DNA of 64,000 nucleotides, taken from positions 397,030 to 461,029 of the forward strand of contig NZ_JHZA01000007.1 of assembly GCF_000621165.1 (NCBI RefSeq), written 5' to 3'. Every line of letters starts with the position of its first letter. Position 1 is the stretch's first letter. The translations under genes were made by a program, and so were the position numbers. This stretch comes from Enterovibrio calviensis DSM 14347. Its GTDB lineage: Bacteria; Pseudomonadota; Gammaproteobacteria; Enterobacterales; Vibrionaceae. The notes below the pieces were generated by a model that was given only the letters and a program-made list of their open reading frames with translations, ran no database searches and had not been told where the DNA came from. Positions 35,118 to 43,366 of this stretch are shown one piece after another.

Positions 35118-36554
35118 ATGAAACTGCTCTACGAGTTAAACGACAGGCCAGCAGCAGGCTCAACATTTCTGCTCGCGCTACAACATATGCTTGCTTCCAT
35201 TGGCGGCATCATTGCGGTTCCTCTCATCGTCGGTGGTGCCATTGGATTGCCCGCGGGTGATATCGTTACGCTGATCAACGCTGCACTATTCGTGTCTGGC
35301 GCGTTTACCATCGTGCAATGCATTGGCATCGGCCCTGTGGGTATTCGATTGCCCGTGGTCATGGGATCAAGCTTCGCTTTTTTAGGGATAGCCATCGGGA
35401 TAGGTAAAGCTGACGGAGTCTCAGGCATCATGGGGGCTGCCCTTGTCGGCGCCTGTATGGTAATCGTTTCGGCTTTCTTCATGGAGCAGATTAGAAAACT
35501 ATTTCCTCCCGTTGTCAGCGGTGTCGTCGTTACCCTCATTGGTTTAACGATCTTACCTGTTGCCATGAACTGGATTGGCGATGCGCCAGCCGGTAGTGAT
35601 CAATTCGCCACGCTGCCCAAACTGTTTCTTGCTGCTATTTCGTTACTGGTTGTCCTTTTAGTGTCCACCTATGCCAAAGGCGGCGTCGCAGCATCCGCCA
35701 TCGTGATTGGCCTTGCAGGTGGTTACCTTGTCGCACTAAGTATGGGCATGGTCAACTTGGATCAACTCCATAAGTCCAGTTGGTTTGCCACACCAGAGCC
35801 GCTCAAATTCGGACTGACTTTCTCTTGGCCTGCCATCGTCGGAATGTGCCTTGCTTACATCGTCGTTATTGCCGAGGCGACAGGAGATTTCCTTGCACTC
35901 GCCAGTAACTGTCATCGCACCATTTCTGGTAAAGATCTAAAACGCGGCCTGTTAGGTGATGGTATCGGGAGTGCCGTAGGTTCATTATTTGGTGCTATGC
36001 CACTGGCGTCATTCAGCCAAAACGTTGGCATTGTCGGCATTACGGGTGTTGCAAGCCGGTTTGTTGTGGGCACAACAGGTGCGCTGCTGATCCTTGCGGG
36101 TTTATTCCCTAAATTTGGTGCATTAGCCGTATCAGTGCCGAAGCCAGTACTGGGTGGTGTCGGCTTTATCATGTTCGGCATGATTGCGTACGCAGGTATC
36201 CGCATGCTGGTTAAAGCGGCCGATACACGCCGTAACGCATTGGTTATATGTGTATCGCTCGCGGCAGGTTTAGCCGTCACCATCAAACCTTCGTTGCTTC
36301 AACATTTACACCACGATGTCGCACAGCTTCTCCACTCGGGGATTACTACAGGTACGATTGTCGCCGTGATGCTGAACCTTGTTCTGCCTAAGTCGAGAGA
36401 AGATGTCACTGCCGAAAAAGAAGCGGAAGAGGAAGAGATGAACAGTGAATACACTCAGCCATTGAGCGAAGACACCGCAGAGCCGGCGATGGCTAGCGCG
36501 TCTGCTGAACACAATGATCTTCCAAATGATGACAGCTCGAAACCGTCAAATTAA
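35118..36554 (+). CDS. NCS2/NAT family xanthine or urate permease
   Basis: A 478-residue nucleobase-ascorbate transporter. The marks are LALQHMLASIGGIIAVPL (QH motif), FFPPVVSG-type helix (KLFPPVVSGVVVTLIG), IAEATGDFLALASNC carrying the substrate-binding glutamate, and LASFSQNVGIVGITGVASR (QNxGxxxxT signature). The setting with urate and xanthine enzymes suggests urate/xanthine uptake (UacT/XanQ-like), but the exact base is not decidable. The last about 40 residues are a very acidic, Ala/Ser-rich cytoplasmic tail beyond the usual end. GAGGA precedes ATG 35118. Confidence 0.9.
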   Translation: MKLLYELNDRPAAGSTFLLALQHMLASIGGIIAVPLIVGGAIGLPAGDIVTLINAALFVSGAFTIVQCIGIGPVGIRLPVVMGSSFAFLGIAIGIGKADGVSGIMGAALVGACMVIVSAFFMEQIRKLFPPVVSGVVVTLIGLTILPVAMNWIGDAPAGSDQFATLPKLFLAAISLLVVLLVSTYAKGGVAASAIVIGLAGGYLVALSMGMVNLDQLHKSSWFATPEPLKFGLTFSWPAIVGMCLAYIVVIAEATGDFLALASNCHRTISGKDLKRGLLGDGIGSAVGSLFGAMPLASFSQNVGIVGITGVASRFVVGTTGALLILAGLFPKFGALAVSVPKPVLGGVGFIMFGMIAYAGIRMLVKAADTRRNALVICVSLAAGLAVTIKPSLLQHLHHDVAQLLHSGITTGTIVAVMLNLVLPKSREDVTAEKEAEEEEMNSEYTQPLSEDTAEPAMASASAEHNDLPNDDSSKPSN

Positions 36555-36573
36555 TACGTGATGCAAAACCTAT

Positions 36574-36600
36574 CGCCCCGTTTGCTCGGGGCGTTTCCGT
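36574..36600 (+). terminator. Rho-independent terminator after the NAT permease
   Basis: CGCCCCG-TTTGCT-CGGGGCG followed by TTTCCGTCTTT. The stem is strong but the T run is interrupted. Confidence 0.75.
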
Positions 36601-36667
36601 CTTTAAACCGTCACCTACCATCGGCTTCAAGATGAACGTCAATTTTCACATCAAAGGATCAACAGAC

Positions 36668-38026
36668 ATGGCGACAACATGGATAAAGTCCCCCCTCGCA
36701 ATATGGACTGGCACTGATGAAGACGCATCAGGCGGCCTTGTCGTACATGGCAACACGATTGCTGAATTGATAGCGAAAGATGCCACGCCTTCCATGCCTA
36801 TCGATCACATTGTCGATGCCAAAGACCATGTCGTGCTGCCAGGCTTGGTGAACGCCCATCACCATTTTTATCAAACCTTGACCCGAGCGTATCCCGACGC
36901 CTTGGACAAGGAACTCTTTCATTGGCTCAAAGCCTTATATCCCGTTTGGGCAGGTCTTGATGAAGAGATGATGCGATTAGGTACACAACTCGCGAGTGCA
37001 GAGCTTTTGCTATCTGGCTGCACCACAGCGTCTGATCATCACTACTTGATCCCCGTTGGTCTCGAACATGCTATCGACATTCAAGTTGAAGCAACCCGCG
37101 AACTCGGGCTGCGCACCGTATTAACCCGCGGATCAATGAGCTTAGGCGAAGATCAAGGTGGACTGCCGCCACGACACACCATTCAAACTGAGCAAGCCAT
37201 CATTGATGACAGCCTGAGGTTGATAAATAAATACCACCAGCCTGAATTCGGTGGCATGACACAAATCGCCCTCGCCCCTTGCTCACCCTTTTCAGTCACT
37301 ACAGAATTAATGAAAGAAACCGCACGCGTGGCCAAACAACACAATGTCATGCTGCACACCCATCTTTGTGAAACCATCGACGAAGAAGACTTTTGTTTGG
37401 AAAAGTTCGGCCTTCGCCCCGTTGACTATCTCGAAGATGTCGGTTGGTTGCATGATCGCACTTGGCTGGCGCATGGCATCCATTTCAATGACGAAGAAAT
37501 CAAACGCCTAGGGAAATCTGGCATCGGCATTTGCCACTGCCCAAGCTCCAACATGATGCTGGCGTCTGGCATTTGCAGAAATCTAGAATTAGAAGCCGCA
37601 GGGGCATCTGTGGGGTTAGGCGTGGACGGCTCAGCATCTAACGACGGCTCAAACCTCGTCAATGAATTACGAATGGCCACGTACATTCAGCGGCTTCGGT
37701 ACGGTTCAGCCAACGTCAGCCATCTTGACGCCTTTCGTTGGGCAACACAGGGTTCCGCAAAAAATATCGGACGCAATGACATCGGCACCCTTGCTAAAGG
37801 TATGCTGGCGGACATCGCCATGTTTAAGCTCGATGAAATCCAGTTCTCTGGCAGTCACGACCCATTAGCAGCGCTTGTTTTATGTGGCGCACATCGTGCA
37901 GACAGAGTCATGGTTAACGGGGAGTGGCGAGTAAAAGACGCTAATCTCATTGATGTAGACACCCAAGAATTGATGATAAAGCATCGGGCAGCCGCAAAAA
38001 GGCTGGCGGGAAAAGCCGAGCGTTAA
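36668..38026 (+). CDS. 8-oxoguanine deaminase-like amidohydrolase
   Basis: A 452-residue amidohydrolase of the AtzB/TrzN/8-oxoguanine deaminase group: LPGLVNAHHHFYQTLTRAYP (HxH metal site, about residues 60-75), LHTHLCETIDEE, WLAHGIHFND, GICHCPSSNMML and GLGVDGSASNDGSNLVNELR. 8-Oxoguanine deaminase converts 8-oxoguanine to urate, which suits its place beside urate uptake and oxidation; other aminopurine or hydroxy-triazine substrates remain possible. ATG 36668 with AAAGGA is preferred to the upstream ATG. Confidence 0.88.
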   Translation: MATTWIKSPLAIWTGTDEDASGGLVVHGNTIAELIAKDATPSMPIDHIVDAKDHVVLPGLVNAHHHFYQTLTRAYPDALDKELFHWLKALYPVWAGLDEEMMRLGTQLASAELLLSGCTTASDHHYLIPVGLEHAIDIQVEATRELGLRTVLTRGSMSLGEDQGGLPPRHTIQTEQAIIDDSLRLINKYHQPEFGGMTQIALAPCSPFSVTTELMKETARVAKQHNVMLHTHLCETIDEEDFCLEKFGLRPVDYLEDVGWLHDRTWLAHGIHFNDEEIKRLGKSGIGICHCPSSNMMLASGICRNLELEAAGASVGLGVDGSASNDGSNLVNELRMATYIQRLRYGSANVSHLDAFRWATQGSAKNIGRNDIGTLAKGMLADIAMFKLDEIQFSGSHDPLAALVLCGAHRADRVMVNGEWRVKDANLIDVDTQELMIKHRAAAKRLAGKAER

Positions 38027-38565
38027 ATTGACATTGTTACAGTCGACAAATAGGTTGTTTCCGCAGGTAATCCCACGTCTATTTTCTTGTTGTTGAGAAA
38101 ATCAGCCTATGGGTCGAACACCCAATCGCTCACTTCTCTCCCCATAACGTGGAGCCTTCTATCGTGATCCTTCTCAGAACAGAATACATCCCTCCTCCAA
38201 AGAAACAGGAAAAAGACCTAAGACAATAATGCTCAACGCCTTATTTATATTAAGTTAAAGAAGATTGGGGGCAATAAACTAGAGGCATATAGGCGTATCA
38301 AGCAGCACAGAACAACCGGATCAAATTAATAGGTTAGAATATTATGATATATCCATATACCCAGAGTTTCATATAAAAGACATCCCAAGAATGCGCTTTC
38401 ATAGATAATCCTCGCGGCCGTACGCAACACCATGACAGTCGTGTTTCTCCTAGTGATGTGCAACTAATTTAACGTTCATTTTTGCTTCCAACGTGCGAGT
38501 TTCGACCTTCCTTGTTGCTAGTGGCCAAAACAATAAATAAAAAACATGCGAAGAAGGATATTTCA
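38027..38565. other. AT-rich noncoding stretch, 539 bases
   Basis: This interval separates the purine genes from the Calx-beta gene. It contains no open frame with a ribosome site, no convincing terminator after the deaminase gene and no repeat copy. Base composition looks more AT-rich than the purine genes on its left, which suggests a junction with an inserted block. Confidence 0.45.
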
Positions 38566-40293
38566 ATGTCAAAAAGGCTCATCTTGTCATCGTTCGCGTT
38601 ATCATTCGCCACGCTTATGACACCAACAGTAAACGCAGAGTGTTTAGGAAACGTCTACTCGATCAATGGTGGTCGGGGCGACGTCGGTTTTTTTCTTGAT
38701 ATTAAAGAAACAGATCGATTAACTGGCTATGCCGATGCCAAAGAACGCGCAATTATCAATTCTCGGGCAGCATTTAGTAGTTCTGCCATGGCCTATGAAC
38801 CCACTCTTAATCGAACCTACTATGTTAGTGTCATCCGCCCCTCCAAATACTATGTTGAGGATGCAGAAAGTTATGTGTCATCCGATGATTTTAAAAAACT
38901 CCCGCTTCACGCTTCAGGTTCATTGACCAATCAACTTGCTTACTATGACCACGATAGCCAGCTACATACCGTTGTGGGAGCAGTCCCTGACACACTTAGA
39001 ATGACGTTTGATCCATCTAGTGGCCAGCTGATCGCTTCGAGTTCATCAGAGATTTTCAACATCGATCCTGATACCGCCGCTATTTCCAATGAACAACAAA
39101 TCAGCAACAACGTTCGTTTCTCTGGCTTTTCTTCTTGGGGAGACTTTGTCTTTAAAGACAATGAATTACTTTATGTGACCAATACACGCACATTCGTGGT
39201 AAACCCTACCAATGGCTCTATGACGCTAAAATCGTTACATAAGATAAATTTGATAACTGCTGCGACACTCGATCAAAACGGTCAAATTCTAGTGGCAGCT
39301 AAAAACCAGAACGTCGGCGGAAACGTCAACAGCACACATTTGGTTCGAATTGACCCTAACACGGGTGAACATGAGCAAGTGGGCCTCTTCCCGGCAAAAA
39401 TAGATGCGATGGCAACTAACACGCAAGAAACACACACCTGTTATGAACCCACCATTTTCGCAAGTGCACAGGAAACCAGTGTTCGTCGAGTTAACAACCC
39501 GAGCGTTGACGAAGGAAAATCCGCTAATGTACGTGTTTTCCTAAGTAACCAGACCCGACTATCAGCGACGGCCAATATCTCTTTGATAAATGACACAACG
39601 CTTGATAATGATTATTCCAGAGACGTGAGTATTCTGTTCAGTGATGGCTCATCAACTCAAGTAACACTTACCGTTGACGGTACCGATGTCAGTGTGCCAG
39701 CTGGTGTCACTCTCTTTGATGTGAGTATTGATACCAACAATGATGTAAGACGTGAAGATGACGAAGTTGCCATCTTGAAAGCGTCGTTGCTAGAAGACGG
39801 AAGCGATGAGAAATCCGGTACGCTCACCATCAAAGACAATGATGAAGATGCTCCAGAAAGTATTTGTGGAGAGTACTCTCGTGTCTCCGCAACAATTTAT
39901 GACCGCACATTTTATATCGATTGCGACAAAGGGATTGTTGGCGGACCTGAACTGACTGCTGCGCTTGACGTTGATAAAGAAATTAAGTGGGAAACTTTCA
40001 CAAAAGGAGAAGGTATCAGCAAGGATAACCGTACAACGTTTGGAACAACGCTAACGAACGACTTATCTTTCGTTGTGTATCAAAATGAGCAAGCTAATTA
40101 CTTTTCTCCCCCATATTGCAATAACGTCACCGATCCAATGGGTTTTGAGTCCTTCCTCATGCATGCCGTGTTTGATAAAAAAAGCACCGGTGAACTCATT
40201 TGCAGCGTGCTCGTTAGAGAAACACGTTGCGACGGAAATGGAGGGACGTTGCCTCAGTTCTATGACGCTAGCAGTGAGTGTATATACGAGTAA
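38566..40293 (+). CDS. Secreted Calx-beta domain protein with beta-propeller-like N-terminus
   Basis: A 575-residue protein with a signal peptide (MSKRLILSSFALSFATLMTPTVNA, cleaved near residue 24). Residues about 25-300 contain repeated strand patterns such as MTFDPSSGQLIASSSSEIFNIDPDT and RIDPNTGEHEQVG, suggesting a beta-propeller. Residues about 315-430 form a Calx-beta type domain (VDEGKSANVRVFLSN, LDNDYS, DDEVAILKASLLEDG, GTLTIKDND). A cysteine-containing C-terminal domain (about 435-575) is unknown to me. Probably exported and perhaps calcium-binding. AGAAGGATA supports ATG 38566. No clear homologue recognised; it may be lineage-specific. Confidence 0.7.
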   Translation: MSKRLILSSFALSFATLMTPTVNAECLGNVYSINGGRGDVGFFLDIKETDRLTGYADAKERAIINSRAAFSSSAMAYEPTLNRTYYVSVIRPSKYYVEDAESYVSSDDFKKLPLHASGSLTNQLAYYDHDSQLHTVVGAVPDTLRMTFDPSSGQLIASSSSEIFNIDPDTAAISNEQQISNNVRFSGFSSWGDFVFKDNELLYVTNTRTFVVNPTNGSMTLKSLHKINLITAATLDQNGQILVAAKNQNVGGNVNSTHLVRIDPNTGEHEQVGLFPAKIDAMATNTQETHTCYEPTIFASAQETSVRRVNNPSVDEGKSANVRVFLSNQTRLSATANISLINDTTLDNDYSRDVSILFSDGSSTQVTLTVDGTDVSVPAGVTLFDVSIDTNNDVRREDDEVAILKASLLEDGSDEKSGTLTIKDNDEDAPESICGEYSRVSATIYDRTFYIDCDKGIVGGPELTAALDVDKEIKWETFTKGEGISKDNRTTFGTTLTNDLSFVVYQNEQANYFSPPYCNNVTDPMGFESFLMHAVFDKKSTGELICSVLVRETRCDGNGGTLPQFYDASSECIYE

Positions 40294-40331
40294 CGTTCTC
40301 CTTAATATAAAGAAAGACTCATAAACCGTAC

Positions 40332-40370
40332 GTAACTATGAAAGCGACAAAATGTGGCTTTCATAGTTAC
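40332..40370. other. Perfect 14-bp inverted repeat after the Calx-beta gene
   Basis: GTAACTATGAAAGC (40332-40345) and GCTTTCATAGTTAC (40357-40370) pair without mismatch around an 11-base loop. It lies 38 bases past the stop codon. The following bases (TACTCGCCTCC) are not a T run, so it is a terminator of unusual type, a protein site or the trace of an element. Confidence 0.75.
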
Positions 40371-40464
40371 TACTCGCCTCCTCTCAACGAAATTCCTCTA
40401 CAAACACGTTAGCTTGCGATTTAAGTGATAGCTCCACACCATTAGATAACCTTGAACAGGCAAA

Positions 40465-40917
40465 GTGGCAGCAGACACCATAATCCGATACGATTCAGGA
40501 TTGAGTAGCAGCAAACCTCTAATGAAAAACATGACAAACAACCACACTGAAAACCAAGCATTGTCCGCACACCCTGACTCAGATCTGTCCGAGCAAGATT
40601 TGCTGATCCTTCATCAGTTGCTTATGGAAAAACGAGACGAACTGTTGGTTCAATCTGAAGGGTTTGAAAAGGAAATCACTCGTAAAGAAGATTGCTCATT
40701 AGCGGATGCCGTTGAAGCCTCGTTTTATCGCGCCGAAGCAAACAGGGCTGAAGTGCTGCTCACTCACAATCATGCACTGTTGAATGAGATCGCTCGTGCT
40801 TTTCTTCGATTAGAAACGGGACAATACGGCGTGAGTATTGAAACAGGCGACCCTATTCCGTTTGCACGTTTGCAGTTGCTTCCTTGGACTGAGCACTGCA
40901 CCGAGGATCTTGAGTGA
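40465..40917 (+). CDS. DksA/TraR-like protein lacking the zinc cysteines
   Basis: Up to 150 residues. The C-terminal two thirds match DksA/TraR-type proteins: a coiled-coil hairpin (EQDLLILHQLLMEKRDELL...LADAVEASFYRAEANRAEVLL) and RAFLRLETGQYGVSIETGDPIPFARLQLLPWTEHC. The four zinc cysteines of DksA are reduced to one (in EHC), with YGVSIETG replacing the usual Cys-containing turn, as in zinc-independent DksA2-like proteins. An acidic pair at the hairpin tip (LADAVE) is kept, so RNA polymerase secondary-channel binding is plausible. The start is uncertain: GTG 40465 has AGG nearby; ATG 40522 and 40531 lack ribosome sites. Confidence 0.75.
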   Translation: MAADTIIRYDSGLSSSKPLMKNMTNNHTENQALSAHPDSDLSEQDLLILHQLLMEKRDELLVQSEGFEKEITRKEDCSLADAVEASFYRAEANRAEVLLTHNHALLNEIARAFLRLETGQYGVSIETGDPIPFARLQLLPWTEHCTEDLE

Positions 40918-40983
40918 GCATTGGCACTCTCTCAACACACTTTTGCCGGCACCTTGACGCTTATTCATAGCCACTCACCTAAC

Positions 40984-41041
40984 TATCCCCAAGCAACCTG
41001 AAAATGCTCGATTTCAGAGGCCATCAGGTTGTTTGGGTATA
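40984..41041 (+). repeat. Vibrio-type interspersed repeat, 58 bp, copy 3
   Basis: Runs from TATCCCCAAGCAACCTGAA to CATCAGGTTGTTTGGGTATA, with the interior ATGCTCGATTTCAGAGGCC shared with copy 2 and the long copy. It lies between the DksA-like and Fic genes. Confidence 0.85.
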
Positions 41042-41128
41042 AGCATCATAAGATGATTTGAAAAAACACCCCATTCAAATCATACTGTGATTAGATTAAG
41101 GCTATTTATCTAATCACAGGAACAGCAA

Positions 41129-42232
41129 ATGTGGATCTGGCAACAACAAGATTGGCCTTCTTTTACGTGGGATAATGCGGTTATCGAGCCACTGTTGCGC
41201 AGTGTGCGCCTCAATCAAGGCATCCTACTTGGGAAGATGAGCAGCCAGTCGCATGATGAAACACAAACCATGCTCGACACATTGCTGGCCAATATCGTTC
41301 ACTCTAGCGCGATTGAAGGTGAAACGCTGAATGCATTCTCCGTGCGATCGTCTCTGGCTAATCGCCTCGGCTTGAGTGAAGACAAACCCTTTCCCACCAC
41401 CGAACAAACCGATGGCTTGGCAGAGATCATGCTTGATGCCGTTGAAAATCTCGACACACCACTCACGCTTACGCGCATCTTGCATTGGCATGACCGACTG
41501 TTCCCGGAAGGCTACACGCTCCTTAACCCCGTCACTGGCGGTCGATTAAGGGGAGAAGCGCCCATGCAGGTGGTTTCTGGTCGAATTGACCGCCCCATCG
41601 TTCACTTTGAAGCCCCGTCGCGAGCGGTGCTAGAGGACGAACTCACGCAGTTTATCGCATGGTTTAATGCAACCAAGCTCGATGCTGCGTTTGATCCCCT
41701 GCTTCGCGCAGCCATCACCCATTTGTGGTTTGTCACGTTACACCCACTCGATGATGGTAACGGACGCATTACGCGGCTATTAACCGATCTCGCGCTAGCC
41801 CAAGCCGAGAAACAATCGGTTCGCTTCTATGCCATGTCCGTTGGGATCTTGGAAAACCGTAAAAGCTATTACGACATATTAGAGCGCACGCAAAAAGGCG
41901 GTATGGACGTCACAGCATGGCTAGAATGGTTCTTCAATACACTTGAAGATACGTTTTCCGACGCGCTAAAAGGCATCGACCAAACCGTCTATAAGTCCAA
42001 CTATTGGCGACAAATAGACCAAACAAAACTGACAACTGAACAGGTGAAAGTGCTCAACCGCATGTTAGATGGAGATTTCGAAGACGGGATCAATACCAGC
42101 CAATATCACAAGGTAGCGAAAGTGAGTAAGCCAACCGCCACAAGGCATTTAGCCGCATTGGTTGAATTGCAGTGTTTAGTTAAATCGGACGCTGGTGGCC
42201 GAAGCACACGGTATCACCTACCGAAAAGCTAA
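41129..42232 (+). CDS. Fic family protein (DUF4172-Fic-wHTH)
   Basis: A 367-residue protein. The N-terminal DUF4172-type helical region (MWIWQQQDWPSFTWD) contains the inhibitory motif SSAIEGE (about residues 56-62), which in class II Fic proteins blocks ATP binding. The Fic core has the active site HPLDDGNGRITR (about residues 205-216), keeping the catalytic histidine and the GNGR loop. A C-terminal winged helix (about 300-365: YHKVAKVSKPTATRHLAALVELQCL) suggests DNA binding or autoregulation. Fic enzymes transfer AMP to hydroxyl groups of target proteins. CAGGA precedes the ATG. It is a solo gene, with no partner antitoxin. Confidence 0.9.
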   Translation: MWIWQQQDWPSFTWDNAVIEPLLRSVRLNQGILLGKMSSQSHDETQTMLDTLLANIVHSSAIEGETLNAFSVRSSLANRLGLSEDKPFPTTEQTDGLAEIMLDAVENLDTPLTLTRILHWHDRLFPEGYTLLNPVTGGRLRGEAPMQVVSGRIDRPIVHFEAPSRAVLEDELTQFIAWFNATKLDAAFDPLLRAAITHLWFVTLHPLDDGNGRITRLLTDLALAQAEKQSVRFYAMSVGILENRKSYYDILERTQKGGMDVTAWLEWFFNTLEDTFSDALKGIDQTVYKSNYWRQIDQTKLTTEQVKVLNRMLDGDFEDGINTSQYHKVAKVSKPTATRHLAALVELQCLVKSDAGGRSTRYHLPKS

Positions 42233-42384
42233 GGTGACCTTAACAACCCCTCTCATCCGTCAAACATGGCATTGAGAACACTGCGCTATGCGTTGCATTT
42301 CACTTGGTAGAACCACGGCTCTCTGGCATCATGCGCCAAAGAACGCCGTGGCCAGTCACGGAACCAAGTGTGTAAAGGTAGTCA

Positions 42385-43173
42385 GTGTTAGAAAACAGCC
42401 AACAATTAAGTAACAATTACGACGAGCAAGGTTACTTTGTTATCCGAAACTATTTCGATGAAGCGCAAATTTCATCGCTTCGAGAAGTCGTGTTGAAATT
42501 CCATGAATCATGGAAAGACGACAACAGAAAATTCTATCGAGAAGAAGCATTTAACTCGTCTTTGATTACCGGTACCGAATATCTTTCCCCTAAAGAGAGA
42601 ACCCTGCTTTTCGATTTCATTAGCTCGAAAAAAGTCATGAACGTGGTGGATGCGGTAATACCGGAAAACCCGGCGTTCATGAACACGCAGCTATTCTTTA
42701 ATCCTGTCAATCCGGAACAGAAGGATTTCTGGCATCGCGACTGTCAGTACGACTATGACATTGAAGACCAGATGAGAGTCATCCAAGACACGCAAGTGCT
42801 GCACCTTCGTGTTCCTCTTTTTGACGAGCTCGGCATGGAAGTCATCCCTGGTACGCACAAGCGATGGGACAATGAAGAAGAGTACAATGTTCGCCAAGAA
42901 GTGAATGGCAAAGTGAGTAATGACCCCATCTCTGGTGGCGTAAAAATTCCGTTAGCGGCGGGCGATCTGTTGGTGTTTTCAGCAGACATGATCCATCGCG
43001 GCCTATATGGATTGGATCGCTTGGCGTTGGACATTCTGATCTTCGATTCGGCAGCGGACTATATCGACTACATCGATGACGATTGCTTGCCCACACTCTC
43101 CATGCTGAACAAGATTGCCGACCCAAGGTTATTTTTGAATACGCTGCGCCTCAAATCGACAGCGTGTGCGTAG
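42385..43173 (+). CDS. Phytanoyl-CoA dioxygenase (PhyH) family protein
   Basis: A 262-residue Fe(II)/2-oxoglutarate-dependent oxygenase of the PhyH type: N-terminal YDEQGYFVIRNYFDEAQI, the metal site FWHRDCQYDY (HxD, about residues 117-119), VIPGTHKRWDNEE, and the distal ligand in ADMIHRGLYGLDRLALDI. GTG start at 42385 with AAAGGT. The substrate is unknown; members act on lipids, ectoine, halogenated or secondary metabolites. Confidence 0.85.
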   Translation: MLENSQQLSNNYDEQGYFVIRNYFDEAQISSLREVVLKFHESWKDDNRKFYREEAFNSSLITGTEYLSPKERTLLFDFISSKKVMNVVDAVIPENPAFMNTQLFFNPVNPEQKDFWHRDCQYDYDIEDQMRVIQDTQVLHLRVPLFDELGMEVIPGTHKRWDNEEEYNVRQEVNGKVSNDPISGGVKIPLAAGDLLVFSADMIHRGLYGLDRLALDILIFDSAADYIDYIDDDCLPTLSMLNKIADPRLFLNTLRLKSTACA

Positions 43174-43366
43174 GGAATATCGCAAAAAATTCCGGTTGAT
43201 GCCATACGTGCCATGATACGCATGGCATCGATTGATTAGAACAAATGATATAAAGCTCAATCATTAGACTTGCTGCCAACTGAGTCGCATGAATCCCCCT
43301 CTCACCCTCGTAATTTTTAATCACTGTGCTCAAATGAAGACATTCCATTTCATTAAGAGCGAAACC

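Noticed and set aside
35129..35566. Antisense frame over the NAT permease gene
   Set aside because: Shadow of the permease codons, Pro/Met/Thr-rich, no ribosome site.
43151..43348. Minus-strand 65-codon frame between the PhyH and esterase genes
   Set aside because: No ribosome site, atypical composition and overlap with both flanking genes' ends.
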